Shown here piece by piece: positions 8,679-16,139 of a stretch of 20,220 bases of DNA. The DNA lies in the NCBI GenBank assembly GCA_034434235.1, contig DAOTZV010000214.1:1-20220 (forward strand), read 5' to 3'. The notes beneath the pieces were generated by a model, which worked only from the letters and a program-made list of their open reading frames with translations, was not told where the DNA came from and did not search any database. Every line of letters begins with the position of its first letter. The first letter of the stretch is position 1. The position numbers and the translations under genes were made by a program. The stretch is from CAKZKT01 sp034434235. Its GTDB lineage: Bacteria; Chloroflexota; Anaerolineae; CG2-30-64-16.

Positions 8679-8708
8679 TTGGAGAGAATGCCTGTTGTCT
8701 GGTATGAT
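8679..8708 (+). promoter_or_regulatory. Candidate sigma70-like promoter for the chaperonin operon
   Basis: TTGGAG (8679-8684) and TATGAT (8703-8708, five of six consensus bases) are separated by 18 bp and lie 38 bp before the chaperonin ATG. The surrounding 155-bp divergent region (8592-8746) is visibly AT-richer than the genes. A weaker minus-strand -10 candidate for pgi, TAAAAT (8652-8647), sits beside it with no clear -35. Confidence 0.5.
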
Positions 8709-8746
8709 ATGAAGAAGACCATCACAAGGCGAGGTGAGACGATCTG

Positions 8747-10441
8747 ATGAGCAGCCGATTTGGAAGCCCACCCAAAGAAGAGGAATTTACCCCCGGCGTT
8801 GTCTTCAGGCCGGCCGCCGCGCGCGGATTGCAGCGCGGCATCAACACCATGGTCAACATCCTGCGGCCGACCCTCGGCCCGCACCACCGGATCGTGGCCA
8901 TGGACAAGGTCGTGCGCGGGGGCGTGCCCGAGATGCTCGACAGCGGCGGCATCATCGCCCGGCGCATCCTCCAGTTGCCCGACCGCGATGCCGATATGGG
9001 CGCGATGTTCGTCCGCCACATGGTCTGGCGCCAGCACGAACGGGAAGGGGACGGCACGGTGACGCTGGCCGTGCTCTTCCAATCCATCTTCAATCAGGGC
9101 CTCACCTATTTGACCGCCGGCGGCAACCCGATGGCCTTCCGTCATCACCTGGAGCGCGCGGTGTCGGTGATCCTGGACGAGCTGGCGCGGCAGGCGCGGC
9201 CGGTCGAGGGGCCGGAGATGTTGACGCGCGTGGCCGAGTCGGTCTGCTTCGAGCCGTCGCTGGCGCGGCTGTTGGGCGAGATCTTCGACATCATCGGCGA
9301 GTACGGCCGGCTGGAGCTGCGCGAGGGCCGCGGGCTCGAATCGGAGCGCGAGTACGTCGAAGGGATCTATTGGGACGGCGGCCTGCTCTCGCGCTCGATG
9401 ATGGCGCCGATGGAGCGCACCACGCCCATGCCCGGCTCCCGGCCGACCGATAAGACGGTCCTCCGCGCCGAGGCCGAGAACGCGGCCATCCTCTTGACCA
9501 ATCTCGACATCCAGGACGCCGAAGCGCTCGTGCCGGTCTTGCGCATGGCCATCGAGGCCGGCCACAAGGCACTGGTGATCGTGGCCCGCAACATGTCGAA
9601 CGCGGCCGTCGCCCTGCTGATGGCGAACCGCCATCCCGATCGCCTGTGGACGTTCGCGGTCAAGTCGCCCGGGCCGGGCTCGGACGACGAGGCGGACGGC
9701 CTGAACGATCTGGCGTATCTCACCGGCGGCACGCCGATCTGGGGGTCGTTCGGCCAGTCGCTGCGCGATGTGACCCCGGCGCACTTCGGCCGGGCGCGGC
9801 TGGCGTGGGCCAACCACGAATATTTCGGGATCGTGGGCGGGGGCGGCGATCCGAAGGCGCTGCGCCGCCACATCGCCGAGCTACGCGATGCGTTCCGTCG
9901 GGTGGAAGATCAGGAGACGCGCAAGAAGCTGCGCGCTCGCATCGGCAAGCTGATGGGCGGCACGGCCACCCTGTGGGTCGGCGGCTTCACGCCGTCCGAT
10001 ATCGAGTTCAAGAAGGAGCTGGTGGAGCGGGCCAGCGACGCGGTGCGCGGCGCGATGTTGGAAGGGGTGGTGCCGGGCGGCGGCGTGGCGCTGCTGGCGT
10101 GTCAGCCGGCGGTGGAGCGCCTGCTGAAAGGGGCCGTCTCGGCCGATGCCCGCGCGGCCTATCGCATCCTTCATCGCGCGCTGGAGGAGCCGACGCGCGT
10201 ATTGGCCCAGAATGCCGGCTACGAGCCGAGCGAAGTCCTCGCGCAGATCCGCCATGCGCCCCTGGGCTACGGCTTCGAGGCAACCCGCGGCCAGGTGATG
10301 GATATGGCCGCGGCCGGGGTCTACGACTCGGTCGCGGTCTTGCGCCAGGCCATCACGACGGCGGTCACCAGCGCCGGCCTGGCGCTCACCACCGATGTCC
10401 TGGTGCACAAACGACGTCCTGTACAGGAGCTGAATCCGTGA
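8747..10441 (+). CDS. Divergent GroEL-like (Cpn60 family) chaperonin paralogue
   Basis: A 564-residue protein with group I chaperonin landmarks in order: LGPHHRIVAMDK (43-54), the nucleotide loop GDGTVT (101-106), GGNPMAFRHHLERAV (125-139), KLMGGTATLWVGG (401-413), EGVVPGGGVALL (439-450) and YDSVAVLRQAITTAVTSAGLALTTD near the end. The equatorial parts align well; the apical domain (about 205-395) is strongly divergent, and the GGM-rich tail is missing. In the ungapped stretch from KLxGG to GGGVAL, GroEL catalytic Asp398 corresponds to Arg428. Asp52 corresponds to Ser66 without a gap, though Asp65 is adjacent. It may therefore bind ATP but hydrolyse it poorly. AGGTGAG precedes ATG 8747 by about 8 bases. 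Its stop overlaps the start of the next gene. The housekeeping groEL is probably elsewhere, and no groES is adjacent. Function beyond folding or scaffolding is unknown. Confidence 0.87.
   Translation: MSSRFGSPPKEEEFTPGVVFRPAAARGLQRGINTMVNILRPTLGPHHRIVAMDKVVRGGVPEMLDSGGIIARRILQLPDRDADMGAMFVRHMVWRQHEREGDGTVTLAVLFQSIFNQGLTYLTAGGNPMAFRHHLERAVSVILDELARQARPVEGPEMLTRVAESVCFEPSLARLLGEIFDIIGEYGRLELREGRGLESEREYVEGIYWDGGLLSRSMMAPMERTTPMPGSRPTDKTVLRAEAENAAILLTNLDIQDAEALVPVLRMAIEAGHKALVIVARNMSNAAVALLMANRHPDRLWTFAVKSPGPGSDDEADGLNDLAYLTGGTPIWGSFGQSLRDVTPAHFGRARLAWANHEYFGIVGGGGDPKALRRHIAELRDAFRRVEDQETRKKLRARIGKLMGGTATLWVGGFTPSDIEFKKELVERASDAVRGAMLEGVVPGGGVALLACQPAVERLLKGAVSADARAAYRILHRALEEPTRVLAQNAGYEPSEVLAQIRHAPLGYGFEATRGQVMDMAAAGVYDSVAVLRQAITTAVTSAGLALTTDVLVHKRRPVQELNP
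10425..10441 (+). promoter_or_regulatory. Shine-Dalgarno and GTGA stop/start overlap coupling the chaperonin and propeller genes
   Basis: AGGAG at 10425-10429 lies 8 bases before GTG 10438, and this GTG shares bases with the chaperonin stop TGA (10439-10441). The arrangement fixes the downstream start, which would otherwise be missed because it is not ATG, and indicates translational coupling. Confidence 0.75.
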
Positions 10442-11406
10442 CCGCAGAATACGACGTGGCGTTGTCGGAGACCGCACAAACCGATGTGGTGTATGCGCTG
10501 GCCGCCTCGCCGGCGTTTGAACGCGATGGCATTTGTTTCGCCGCGCGCAGCTCGGGCCTCTACCGCTCGACCGACGGCGGCGCGACCTGGCAGCCGGCCT
10601 ATGCGAGCCTGGGATTGGACGAGGCGGTGCCCACGCCGGCAGTGGCCGTCTCGCCCGACTTTCCGTCCGATCATACGGTCTTCGCGGGCGTGGCCGGCGC
10701 GATCCTGCGTTCCTACGACGGCGGACAGACGTGGTATGCGAGTGCGTTGCCCACGCCTCCGCCGGTCGTCTCGTGTCTGGCCGTTTCGCCCGATTACGCC
10801 CGCGATGGGGTGGTGTTCGCCGGCACGATGGAGGACGGCGTCTTCCGCTCTTCCGATCGCGGGGATCACTGGGTGCGCTGGAACTTCGGCCTGCTCGACC
10901 TGCACGTGATGGCGCTGGCGCTCTCGCCGGCCTTCGCCGCGGACGAGACGCTCTATGCCGGCGTGGAGAGCGGCATCTTCCGCAGCACGAACGGCGGCCG
11001 GGCGTGGCGCGAGGTGCCCTTCCCCACCGAGCTGGCGCCGGTGCTCAGCCTGGCGCTCTCGCCGGCCTTCAAACAGGATGGCCTGCTGCTGGCCGGCACC
11101 GAGGAGCACGGCCTCTGGTGCTCGCGCGATGCCGGCCGTTCCTGGTCGCGGCTGGGCGAGGGCGTCATCGAAGGCTCGGTCAACGCGATCCTGCTGGCGG
11201 CCGATTTTCCCCGCACGCCGTTGATCCTGGCCGTGACCTCGGCGGGGGTCCTGCTTTCGGACGATGGGGGCGGCGCCTGGAGCGAGGTCGCGGTGGACCT
11301 GCCGGCCGACGAATCGGTGGTGGCCGTGGCCGCGCCGAACGGGTTGCGCCGCGGCGGCGCGCTGTTGTTGGGGCTCTCGAGCGGCGGCGTGGTGCGGGTC
11401 GCCTGA
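10438..11406 (+). CDS. Six-Asp-box beta-propeller protein (BNR/sortilin/Ycf48-like)
   Basis: A 322-residue protein starting with GTG in the GTGA overlap with the chaperonin gene. Six Asp boxes (SxDxGxxW type) recur every 45-48 residues: STDGGATW (44-51), SYDGGQTW (92-99), SSDRGDHW (138-145), STNGGRAW (183-190), SRDAGRSW (229-236) and SDDGGGAW (274-281). Each repeat also has a preceding SPxFxxDxxxFAG strand, for example at 24-36, 72-84, 117-129, 163-175 and 208-220. A last half-repeat (about 291-322) could close the ring with the N-terminal strand. There is no signal peptide or membrane segment, so it should be cytosolic, which is unusual because many relatives are exported. The fold is clear; the partner is not. 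Coupling suggests it works with the chaperonin as client, adaptor or substrate-binding factor. Confidence 0.82.
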   Translation: MTAEYDVALSETAQTDVVYALAASPAFERDGICFAARSSGLYRSTDGGATWQPAYASLGLDEAVPTPAVAVSPDFPSDHTVFAGVAGAILRSYDGGQTWYASALPTPPPVVSCLAVSPDYARDGVVFAGTMEDGVFRSSDRGDHWVRWNFGLLDLHVMALALSPAFAADETLYAGVESGIFRSTNGGRAWREVPFPTELAPVLSLALSPAFKQDGLLLAGTEEHGLWCSRDAGRSWSRLGEGVIEGSVNAILLAADFPRTPLILAVTSAGVLLSDDGGGAWSEVAVDLPADESVVAVAAPNGLRRGGALLLGLSSGGVVRVA

Positions 11407-11436
11407 GGGCGGATGAGCAGCCGGGGGAGAGGTCAC

Positions 11437-11643
11437 ATGGAGGCGCAGAGACCGTCAGCGATTGCGGCCGCGGTGACCCGGATCAAACTGGGGGAAGCGA
11501 GCTCAGACGTCGCGTATTGGCGGGCGCAACCCTATGCGGCGCGGTTGGCCGCGCTGGAGGAGATCCGGCGCGAGTATCATCGCTGGAGGTACGGTGCTGA
11601 ACCCGGATTTCAAAGAGTTTATCGCATCGTTAAACGCCAATGA
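11437..11643 (+). CDS. Small conserved-type protein, partner of nucleotidyltransferase (toxin-antitoxin-like)
   Basis: A 68-residue protein from ATG 11437, preceded by GGGGAGAGG about 4-6 bases upstream; an in-frame ATG at 11413 is possible but has no such site. The sequence ends YWRAQPYAARLAALEEIRREYH...PGFQRVYRIVKRQ. From memory, small proteins of this shape (a YWxxQPxxxRLxAxExxR helix and a C-terminal RVxRxxKR) commonly precede small AbiEii/MNT-like nucleotidyltransferases, and a start of such a gene overlaps this one. I infer the small member of a toxin-antitoxin-like pair, probably an orphan now because the partner is truncated. Confidence 0.6.
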   Translation: MEAQRPSAIAAAVTRIKLGEASSDVAYWRAQPYAARLAALEEIRREYHRWRYGAEPGFQRVYRIVKRQ

Positions 11644-11701
11644 TGTGCATTACCTGGTCGTCGGCGGTTATGCCGTTGCCTTGCACGGCTATCCGCGTTA
11701 G
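11594..11701 (+). pseudogene. Truncated nucleotidyltransferase (AbiEii/MNT-like), N-terminal remnant
   Basis: A 35-codon frame from GTG 11594, with GGAGG at 11585-11589, encodes VLNPDFKEFIASLNANDV...YLVVGGYAVALHGYPR and then stops at TAG 11699-11701. The GGYAVALHGYPR segment matches the first motif (GG..AL/VH) of small nucleotidyltransferases. In intact relatives it is followed at once by a TKDxDxW-like segment carrying the catalytic aspartates; here the frame ends just before it, and I see no continuation in any frame up to the RND gene. It overlaps the small gene upstream by 50 bp in another frame. The DNA is AT-richer than its neighbours, compatible with acquisition. The remnant should be catalytically dead. 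Confidence 0.6.
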
Positions 11702-11724
11702 CTGAGCATTGGGCGTGGCCGGAA

Positions 11725-11762
11725 CGGGGCGGGGTCCTGAGCGATCGAAGGCCCCCGCCCCG
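11725..11762. terminator. GC hairpin between convergent genes, possible bidirectional terminator
   Basis: CGGGGCGGGG (11725-11734) is perfectly complementary to CCCCGCCCCG (11753-11762), giving a 10-bp stem with an 18-base loop. It lies between the truncated nucleotidyltransferase and the stop codon of the RND gene. Neither side has a T-run, so it is not a classical intrinsic terminator. Confidence 0.4.
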
Positions 11763-11772
11763 CCGACGATGA

Positions 11773-14700
11773 TCAGGCCGCGCCGGCCGCGGCCTTCTCC
11801 TTCTCGGCCGCGGCGGCCTCGCGTTGCGCCTGCCGGGCGGCGCGTGCGGCCGCCAGCCGCGCCAACCCCCCTTCCACCAGGCTGTAGGCCGTCGGCACGA
11901 TCACCAGCGTCAGCAGCGTCGAGGTGATCAGCCCGCCGATCACCGTGACGGCCATGCTGCGGCGAAAATCGCTCCCCGAGCCGATGCCGATCGCGACGGG
12001 CAACATGCCCAGGATCAGCGCCAGGGTCGTCATCAGGATCGGCCGCAGGCGGATCGGCCCGGCTATCTTCAGCGCCGCATCGCGCGCCATGCCCTTCTCG
12101 CGGCGCAGCCGATTGGTCAGATCCACCAGCAGGATCGAGTTCTTGGTCACCAGCCCCATCAGCAGGATGAGGCCGATCATGCCGGTCATGTCGAGCGGCA
12201 GCTTGAAGACCAGCAGCGCCAGCAGGCCGCCGACGACCGCCAGCGGCAACGCCAGCATGATGATCAGTGGCTGGACGAACGAGCCGAATTGCGACGCCAG
12301 CACCATGTAAATGAAGGCGACCGCCAGCAGCATGGCGTTGGTGAGCGAGGCGAACGCTTCGTTCTGGAGCTTTTGCTCGCCCGTGAAGGAGTAGGTTGCG
12401 CCGGCCGGCAGGGTCATGCTCTTCAGCACCCGGTCCGCGTCGGCCACCACGTCGTCCTGGATGCGGCCGAACGCACTGGCGCCGATCACCACCGAGTATT
12501 GCCGGTTGACGCGGTTGATCTGCGTCGGTCCGCTGGTCGTCTCCAGGCGGGCGATCTGGCGCAGAGGGATGAAGCCCCGGCCGGTAGGCACCTGGAGGTC
12601 GAGCACCTGCTCCAGCCGCGTGCGATCCTCTTTGCGCAACTGCACCCGGATATCGGCGTCCGGGCCTTCCCCCTTGAACGTGGCCACCTTATCCCCTTCG
12701 ACCAGGGCCCGCACGGTGCTGCCCACCGTGGCCGCGTTGATCCCCAGGTCGGCCGCCTTGCGCCGATCCACCACGATCTGCACTTCGGGCTTGCCGGGCT
12801 TGTAGGAGACGTCCACATCCACCAGCCCCGGCACCTGTTTGAGCCGTTCGGCCGCCTCGAGCGCGAACCGGTTCAATTCCTCCGCGCTGCCCACCGTTTG
12901 CAGGGTGATCTGGATCGGCCGGCCGAGCACGCTGGTGCTGCCGCCCGCGGCCATCGAGGTGAAGGTCGGCGGCGTGATCGTCAGGCCGGGGATGCCGGCC
13001 AGATCGCGACGCGCCTGGGCGATGAAGTCGCTCTGCTTGAAGCCGGGCTTGAGCTGGATGTAGAAGGTCGCGTTCTCCGGCGTGCCCCGGCCGCCGACCG
13101 TAGAGAGCACCGCCTTGACTTGCTCGTAGGCCAGCAGGCGGGCCTCCAGCTCCCGCGCGGCCTTGTCGGTCTCGGCCAACGCGGTGCCGGGCGGCAGGCT
13201 CAACCCCACCGTCAGGCTTCCCTGATCGGCCGAGGGCACGAACGCCCGCTTCAGGTAGGTGGCGCCGTAGGCGCTGGCAAACAGCAGCGCGATGCTCACG
13301 GCCAGCGTGATCAGCTTGTGGCGCAACGTCCAGCCCAGCAGATGGCCGTAGACGCGGTTCAACCAGCCCATCACGCCCCGTTCCATCTCGTGCACCTCTT
13401 CCGGCGCCACCGGCTTCTCGACCTTCTTCTGCTTGAACAGGTAGGCCGAGAGCATCGGCGCGAAGGTCATCGCCTCGAAGAGGGAGATCAGCACGGCCAC
13501 GCTGACGACCACGCCGAAGGAGTTCATGAAGCGGCCCACCAGCCCGCCGACGAACGCGATGGGAATGAAGACCGACACGATCGTCAGCGACATGGCGAGC
13601 ACGGGCAACGCCACCTCGGCCGTGCCGCGGCGCGAGGCCTCTTTCGGGGTCGCGCCGGCCTCCATATGGCGGAAGATGTTCTCGCGCACGACGATGGCAT
13701 CGTCGATCACCAGGCCGACCGAGAGGGCCAGTGCCAGGAGCGAGACGATGTTCAGCGTCATGTTGAGCGCCTTCATCACCGCGAAGGTGCCCAGGACGAT
13801 GAACGGAAGCCCGGCCACGGTGACGAGCGTGTTGCGCAGGTTGCGGAAGAAGAGCAGGACGACCAGCGAGGCCATCACCGCGCCGATGATGAGCTCGCGC
13901 ATGGCCGCGTTGAAGCTCTCCTCCACGAACACCGACTGATCGCGCACGATGGTCATCTTCAGGTCGGGCCGTTCCTTCTGGATCTGGTTCAACGCCTCTT
14001 TGACCCGCCGGGCTACCTGCACGGTGTTGGTGCCCGACTGCTTGCGCACCGACACGACCACCGCCTCCTGGCCGTCGAGCCGGCTGTAGGTGTCCTGCTC
14101 CTTCCAGCCGTCCTGGACGATCGCCACGTCGCCCAGGCGCACCGCGCCCAGCGGCGAGGCGATCTGCAGGTTGGCGATGTCCTCGACCTTCTCGAAGTTG
14201 GCCGGCGTGCGCAAGAGGAGGTTCTGTCCCTGCTGCTGGATGCTGCCGCCCGGGATGCTGTAGCTCTCCATCGCGATCGTCTGGATCACCTGTTGGGGCG
14301 CCAGACGCCGCGCCTTGAGCGCGTTGGCGTCGAGCAGCACCTGGATCTCCCGCTCGCGGCCGCCGGTGACGGTTGCATCGGCCACGCCGTCAATGCGCTG
14401 CAGCCGCGGCAGGAGGTCGTCGGCCACGGTCTGGCGGATGTTCTGGGGCGCGGCCGCGGCGCTCTGCCCGGCCACCGAGATGCTCAGGATGGGCACGGCG
14501 GCCGGATCGTAATTGCGCACGCTCGGCTCCAGCACCTCTTTCGGGAGCTGGCTGCGCACGTTGGCGATCTTCTCGCGCACGTCTTGCAGCGCCTGCTTGA
14601 CGTTGGTGTCCAGGTTGAACATCACCACGACGATCGAGAGGCTCTCGGCCGACTGCGATTGCACCTCCTGAACCCCCGGCGTGGTCATCATCGCCTCTTC

Positions 14701-14901
14701 GATGGGCCTGGTGACCTGCTCCTGTACTTCGCCGGGACTGGCGCCCGGATAGACGGTGATGATCGCCATGGCCGGATAGGAGACTTCCGGGAAGAAGTCG
14801 AGCGGCATGGAGGTGTAGGCCAGGACGCCCACGACCACCAGCGCCACCATGAGCATGGTGGTGAAGACCGGTTGGCGAATGGAAGTTTCCCAGATTCTCA
14901 T
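11773..14901 (-). CDS. RND-family efflux transporter (AcrB/HAE1-like)
   Basis: A 1042-residue inner-membrane transporter, the usual size. It begins with the MRIWETSIRQPVFTTMLM helix, followed by the porter motif YPGASPGEVQEQVTRPIEEA. The proton-relay aspartates are present as Asp400-Asp401 in GLVIDDAIVVREN, and the partner lysine as Lys920 in GLVTKNSILLVD. Two large extracytoplasmic porter regions (about 32-335 and about 560-860) separate two six-helix bundles, as in AcrB and related pumps. The tail (about 1010-1042) is Ala/Lys/Glu-rich and probably cytoplasmic. It starts 3 bp after the membrane-fusion gene stop, so the two are one transcription unit. Substrate cannot be read from sequence: lipophilic drugs, lipids or peptides are all possible. 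No TolC-like outer-membrane factor is nearby. Confidence 0.95.
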   Translation of the reverse strand: MRIWETSIRQPVFTTMLMVALVVVGVLAYTSMPLDFFPEVSYPAMAIITVYPGASPGEVQEQVTRPIEEAMMTTPGVQEVQSQSAESLSIVVVMFNLDTNVKQALQDVREKIANVRSQLPKEVLEPSVRNYDPAAVPILSISVAGQSAAAAPQNIRQTVADDLLPRLQRIDGVADATVTGGREREIQVLLDANALKARRLAPQQVIQTIAMESYSIPGGSIQQQGQNLLLRTPANFEKVEDIANLQIASPLGAVRLGDVAIVQDGWKEQDTYSRLDGQEAVVVSVRKQSGTNTVQVARRVKEALNQIQKERPDLKMTIVRDQSVFVEESFNAAMRELIIGAVMASLVVLLFFRNLRNTLVTVAGLPFIVLGTFAVMKALNMTLNIVSLLALALSVGLVIDDAIVVRENIFRHMEAGATPKEASRRGTAEVALPVLAMSLTIVSVFIPIAFVGGLVGRFMNSFGVVVSVAVLISLFEAMTFAPMLSAYLFKQKKVEKPVAPEEVHEMERGVMGWLNRVYGHLLGWTLRHKLITLAVSIALLFASAYGATYLKRAFVPSADQGSLTVGLSLPPGTALAETDKAARELEARLLAYEQVKAVLSTVGGRGTPENATFYIQLKPGFKQSDFIAQARRDLAGIPGLTITPPTFTSMAAGGSTSVLGRPIQITLQTVGSAEELNRFALEAAERLKQVPGLVDVDVSYKPGKPEVQIVVDRRKAADLGINAATVGSTVRALVEGDKVATFKGEGPDADIRVQLRKEDRTRLEQVLDLQVPTGRGFIPLRQIARLETTSGPTQINRVNRQYSVVIGASAFGRIQDDVVADADRVLKSMTLPAGATYSFTGEQKLQNEAFASLTNAMLLAVAFIYMVLASQFGSFVQPLIIMLALPLAVVGGLLALLVFKLPLDMTGMIGLILLMGLVTKNSILLVDLTNRLRREKGMARDAALKIAGPIRLRPILMTTLALILGMLPVAIGIGSGSDFRRSMAVTVIGGLITSTLLTLVIVPTAYSLVEGGLARLAAARAARQAQREAAAAEKEKAAAGAA

Positions 14902-14904
14902 CGG

Positions 14905-16122
14905 CTATTGCTCCAACTGGACGGTTGCGAACATGCCGGGCTTGAGCAGTTGTGCGTCCTCGTCGGTCGGCCGCACCGTGACCTTGACGGTGCGGGTGGC
15001 CGGATCGAAGGCCGGCGCAATGGCCGTGACCTTGCCGCGGAAGGTGCGGTCGGGATAGGCGTCCACGCGGATGATGGCCGGCTGGCCCACGCGCACTTCG
15101 GCCGCGCGCGATTCCTCGACCGCGATCTGGATCTTCATTTCGTGCGAGAAGATGACGGCCAGCGGCTTGCCCGGGCCGGCCATGGCGCCTTCGGTCGCAT
15201 CGAGCTGGTAGATGTACCCGTCGGCCGGCGCCTTGATGGTGGTCTTGTCCACCTGGAGCTGCGCCAGGTAGAGGGCGGTCTCGGCCGCCTTGACGTTGGC
15301 CTTGAGCGCGTTGATCTGCGCGGGCTTGGCGCCTTCCTCCAGCCGGGCCAGTTGCGCCCGCGCGCCCGCGAGCTGGGCATAGGCGCCGGCGATCTGGTCG
15401 GCCGTGGCGCCCTTGATCACCTTGTCGTATTGCGCCTGGGCCGCCTCTTTGGCCAGGGTGGCCTGTTGGAGCTGAAGGCTTTCCGGCAACATGGCCGCGA
15501 CCGGACTGCCGGCGATCCGGTCGTACTGGGCCTGATAGACCTTGACGGCCGCTTCGGCCTGGCGGAGCTGCGCCAGCGCCATGCGCTTTTCCTCGTCGGT
15601 CGGCCCCTTCAGCGCCCGGTTGTAGGCCGCCTCGGCCGCGGCCACGGCCGCCCGCGCCGCCTCCAGGTCGGTCGCCGATGGCCTGGCCGTGGCCAGGTCG
15701 AGCTGCGCCTGGGCCGCTTCCAGGCCGGCCATGGCCTGCGCACGCTGCGCCTCCTGCACGCTGCTGTCGAGTTGCACGAGCAGGTCGCCCTTCTTCACGT
15801 CGCTGCCCACCTCGACCGCCACCTGGACGATCTGGCCGGCCACCTCGGCCACCACGGGCACGACGCGCTCGGCGATGATCTCGCCGTTGTAGGTGAGGCC
15901 GGCCAGGGTGGACCGCTTGCCTTCGGCCGGGACCACAGGTGTGCTGATGATGATCGGCGTAGGGGTGGCATCGGCGGCGACGCCGGCGTTTTCCCCGCGC
16001 GCCGGCGCGGCCGGCCGCTCTCCTGCGCCGCTGGCGATTGCACATCCTGCCAGCGTCACGGCCAACAAGATCAGGGCGGCGATTGCCGCCGGAATGGCTC
16101 CGAAAGGTTGCTTTGAACGCAT
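14905..16122 (-). CDS. Lipoprotein RND membrane-fusion (HlyD/AcrA-type) adaptor
   Basis: A 405-residue periplasmic-adaptor protein. A basic N-terminus and hydrophobic stretch end in the lipobox LAGC (Cys27), so it should be a lipid-anchored exported protein. A Pro/Thr spacer follows, then half of a lipoyl-like domain (about 88-120, VAGQIVQVAVEVGSDVKKGD), a long coiled-coil hairpin (about 121-291) and the second lipoyl half (TTIKAPADGYIYQLDATEG, 294-312). The C-terminus is the beta-barrel with TRTVKVTVRP and LLKPGMFATVQLEQ. The hairpin contains recurring turns KGPTDEE, KGATADQI and EGAKPAQI. ATG 16122 has GAGG about 10 bases upstream. An alternative ATG 16143 overlaps the previous stop as ATGA and adds seven residues. 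It links the RND pump to the exterior or to another envelope partner. Confidence 0.92.
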   Translation of the reverse strand: MRSKQPFGAIPAAIAALILLAVTLAGCAIASGAGERPAAPARGENAGVAADATPTPIIISTPVVPAEGKRSTLAGLTYNGEIIAERVVPVVAEVAGQIVQVAVEVGSDVKKGDLLVQLDSSVQEAQRAQAMAGLEAAQAQLDLATARPSATDLEAARAAVAAAEAAYNRALKGPTDEEKRMALAQLRQAEAAVKVYQAQYDRIAGSPVAAMLPESLQLQQATLAKEAAQAQYDKVIKGATADQIAGAYAQLAGARAQLARLEEGAKPAQINALKANVKAAETALYLAQLQVDKTTIKAPADGYIYQLDATEGAMAGPGKPLAVIFSHEMKIQIAVEESRAAEVRVGQPAIIRVDAYPDRTFRGKVTAIAPAFDPATRTVKVTVRPTDEDAQLLKPGMFATVQLEQ

Positions 16123-16139
16123 AGGTGCTGATCCTCGCT

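Noticed and set aside
6885..8747. A 620-codon plus-strand frame opposite pgi
   Set aside because: Antisense shadow of pgi; composition and lack of motifs show it is not a protein gene.
11824..16116. A 1430-codon open frame on the plus strand opposite the RND and adaptor genes
   Set aside because: The translation is His/Arg/Asp/Gly-rich with no family motif, and it is exactly antisense to two strongly recognisable genes. It is a by-product of high GC codon bias.
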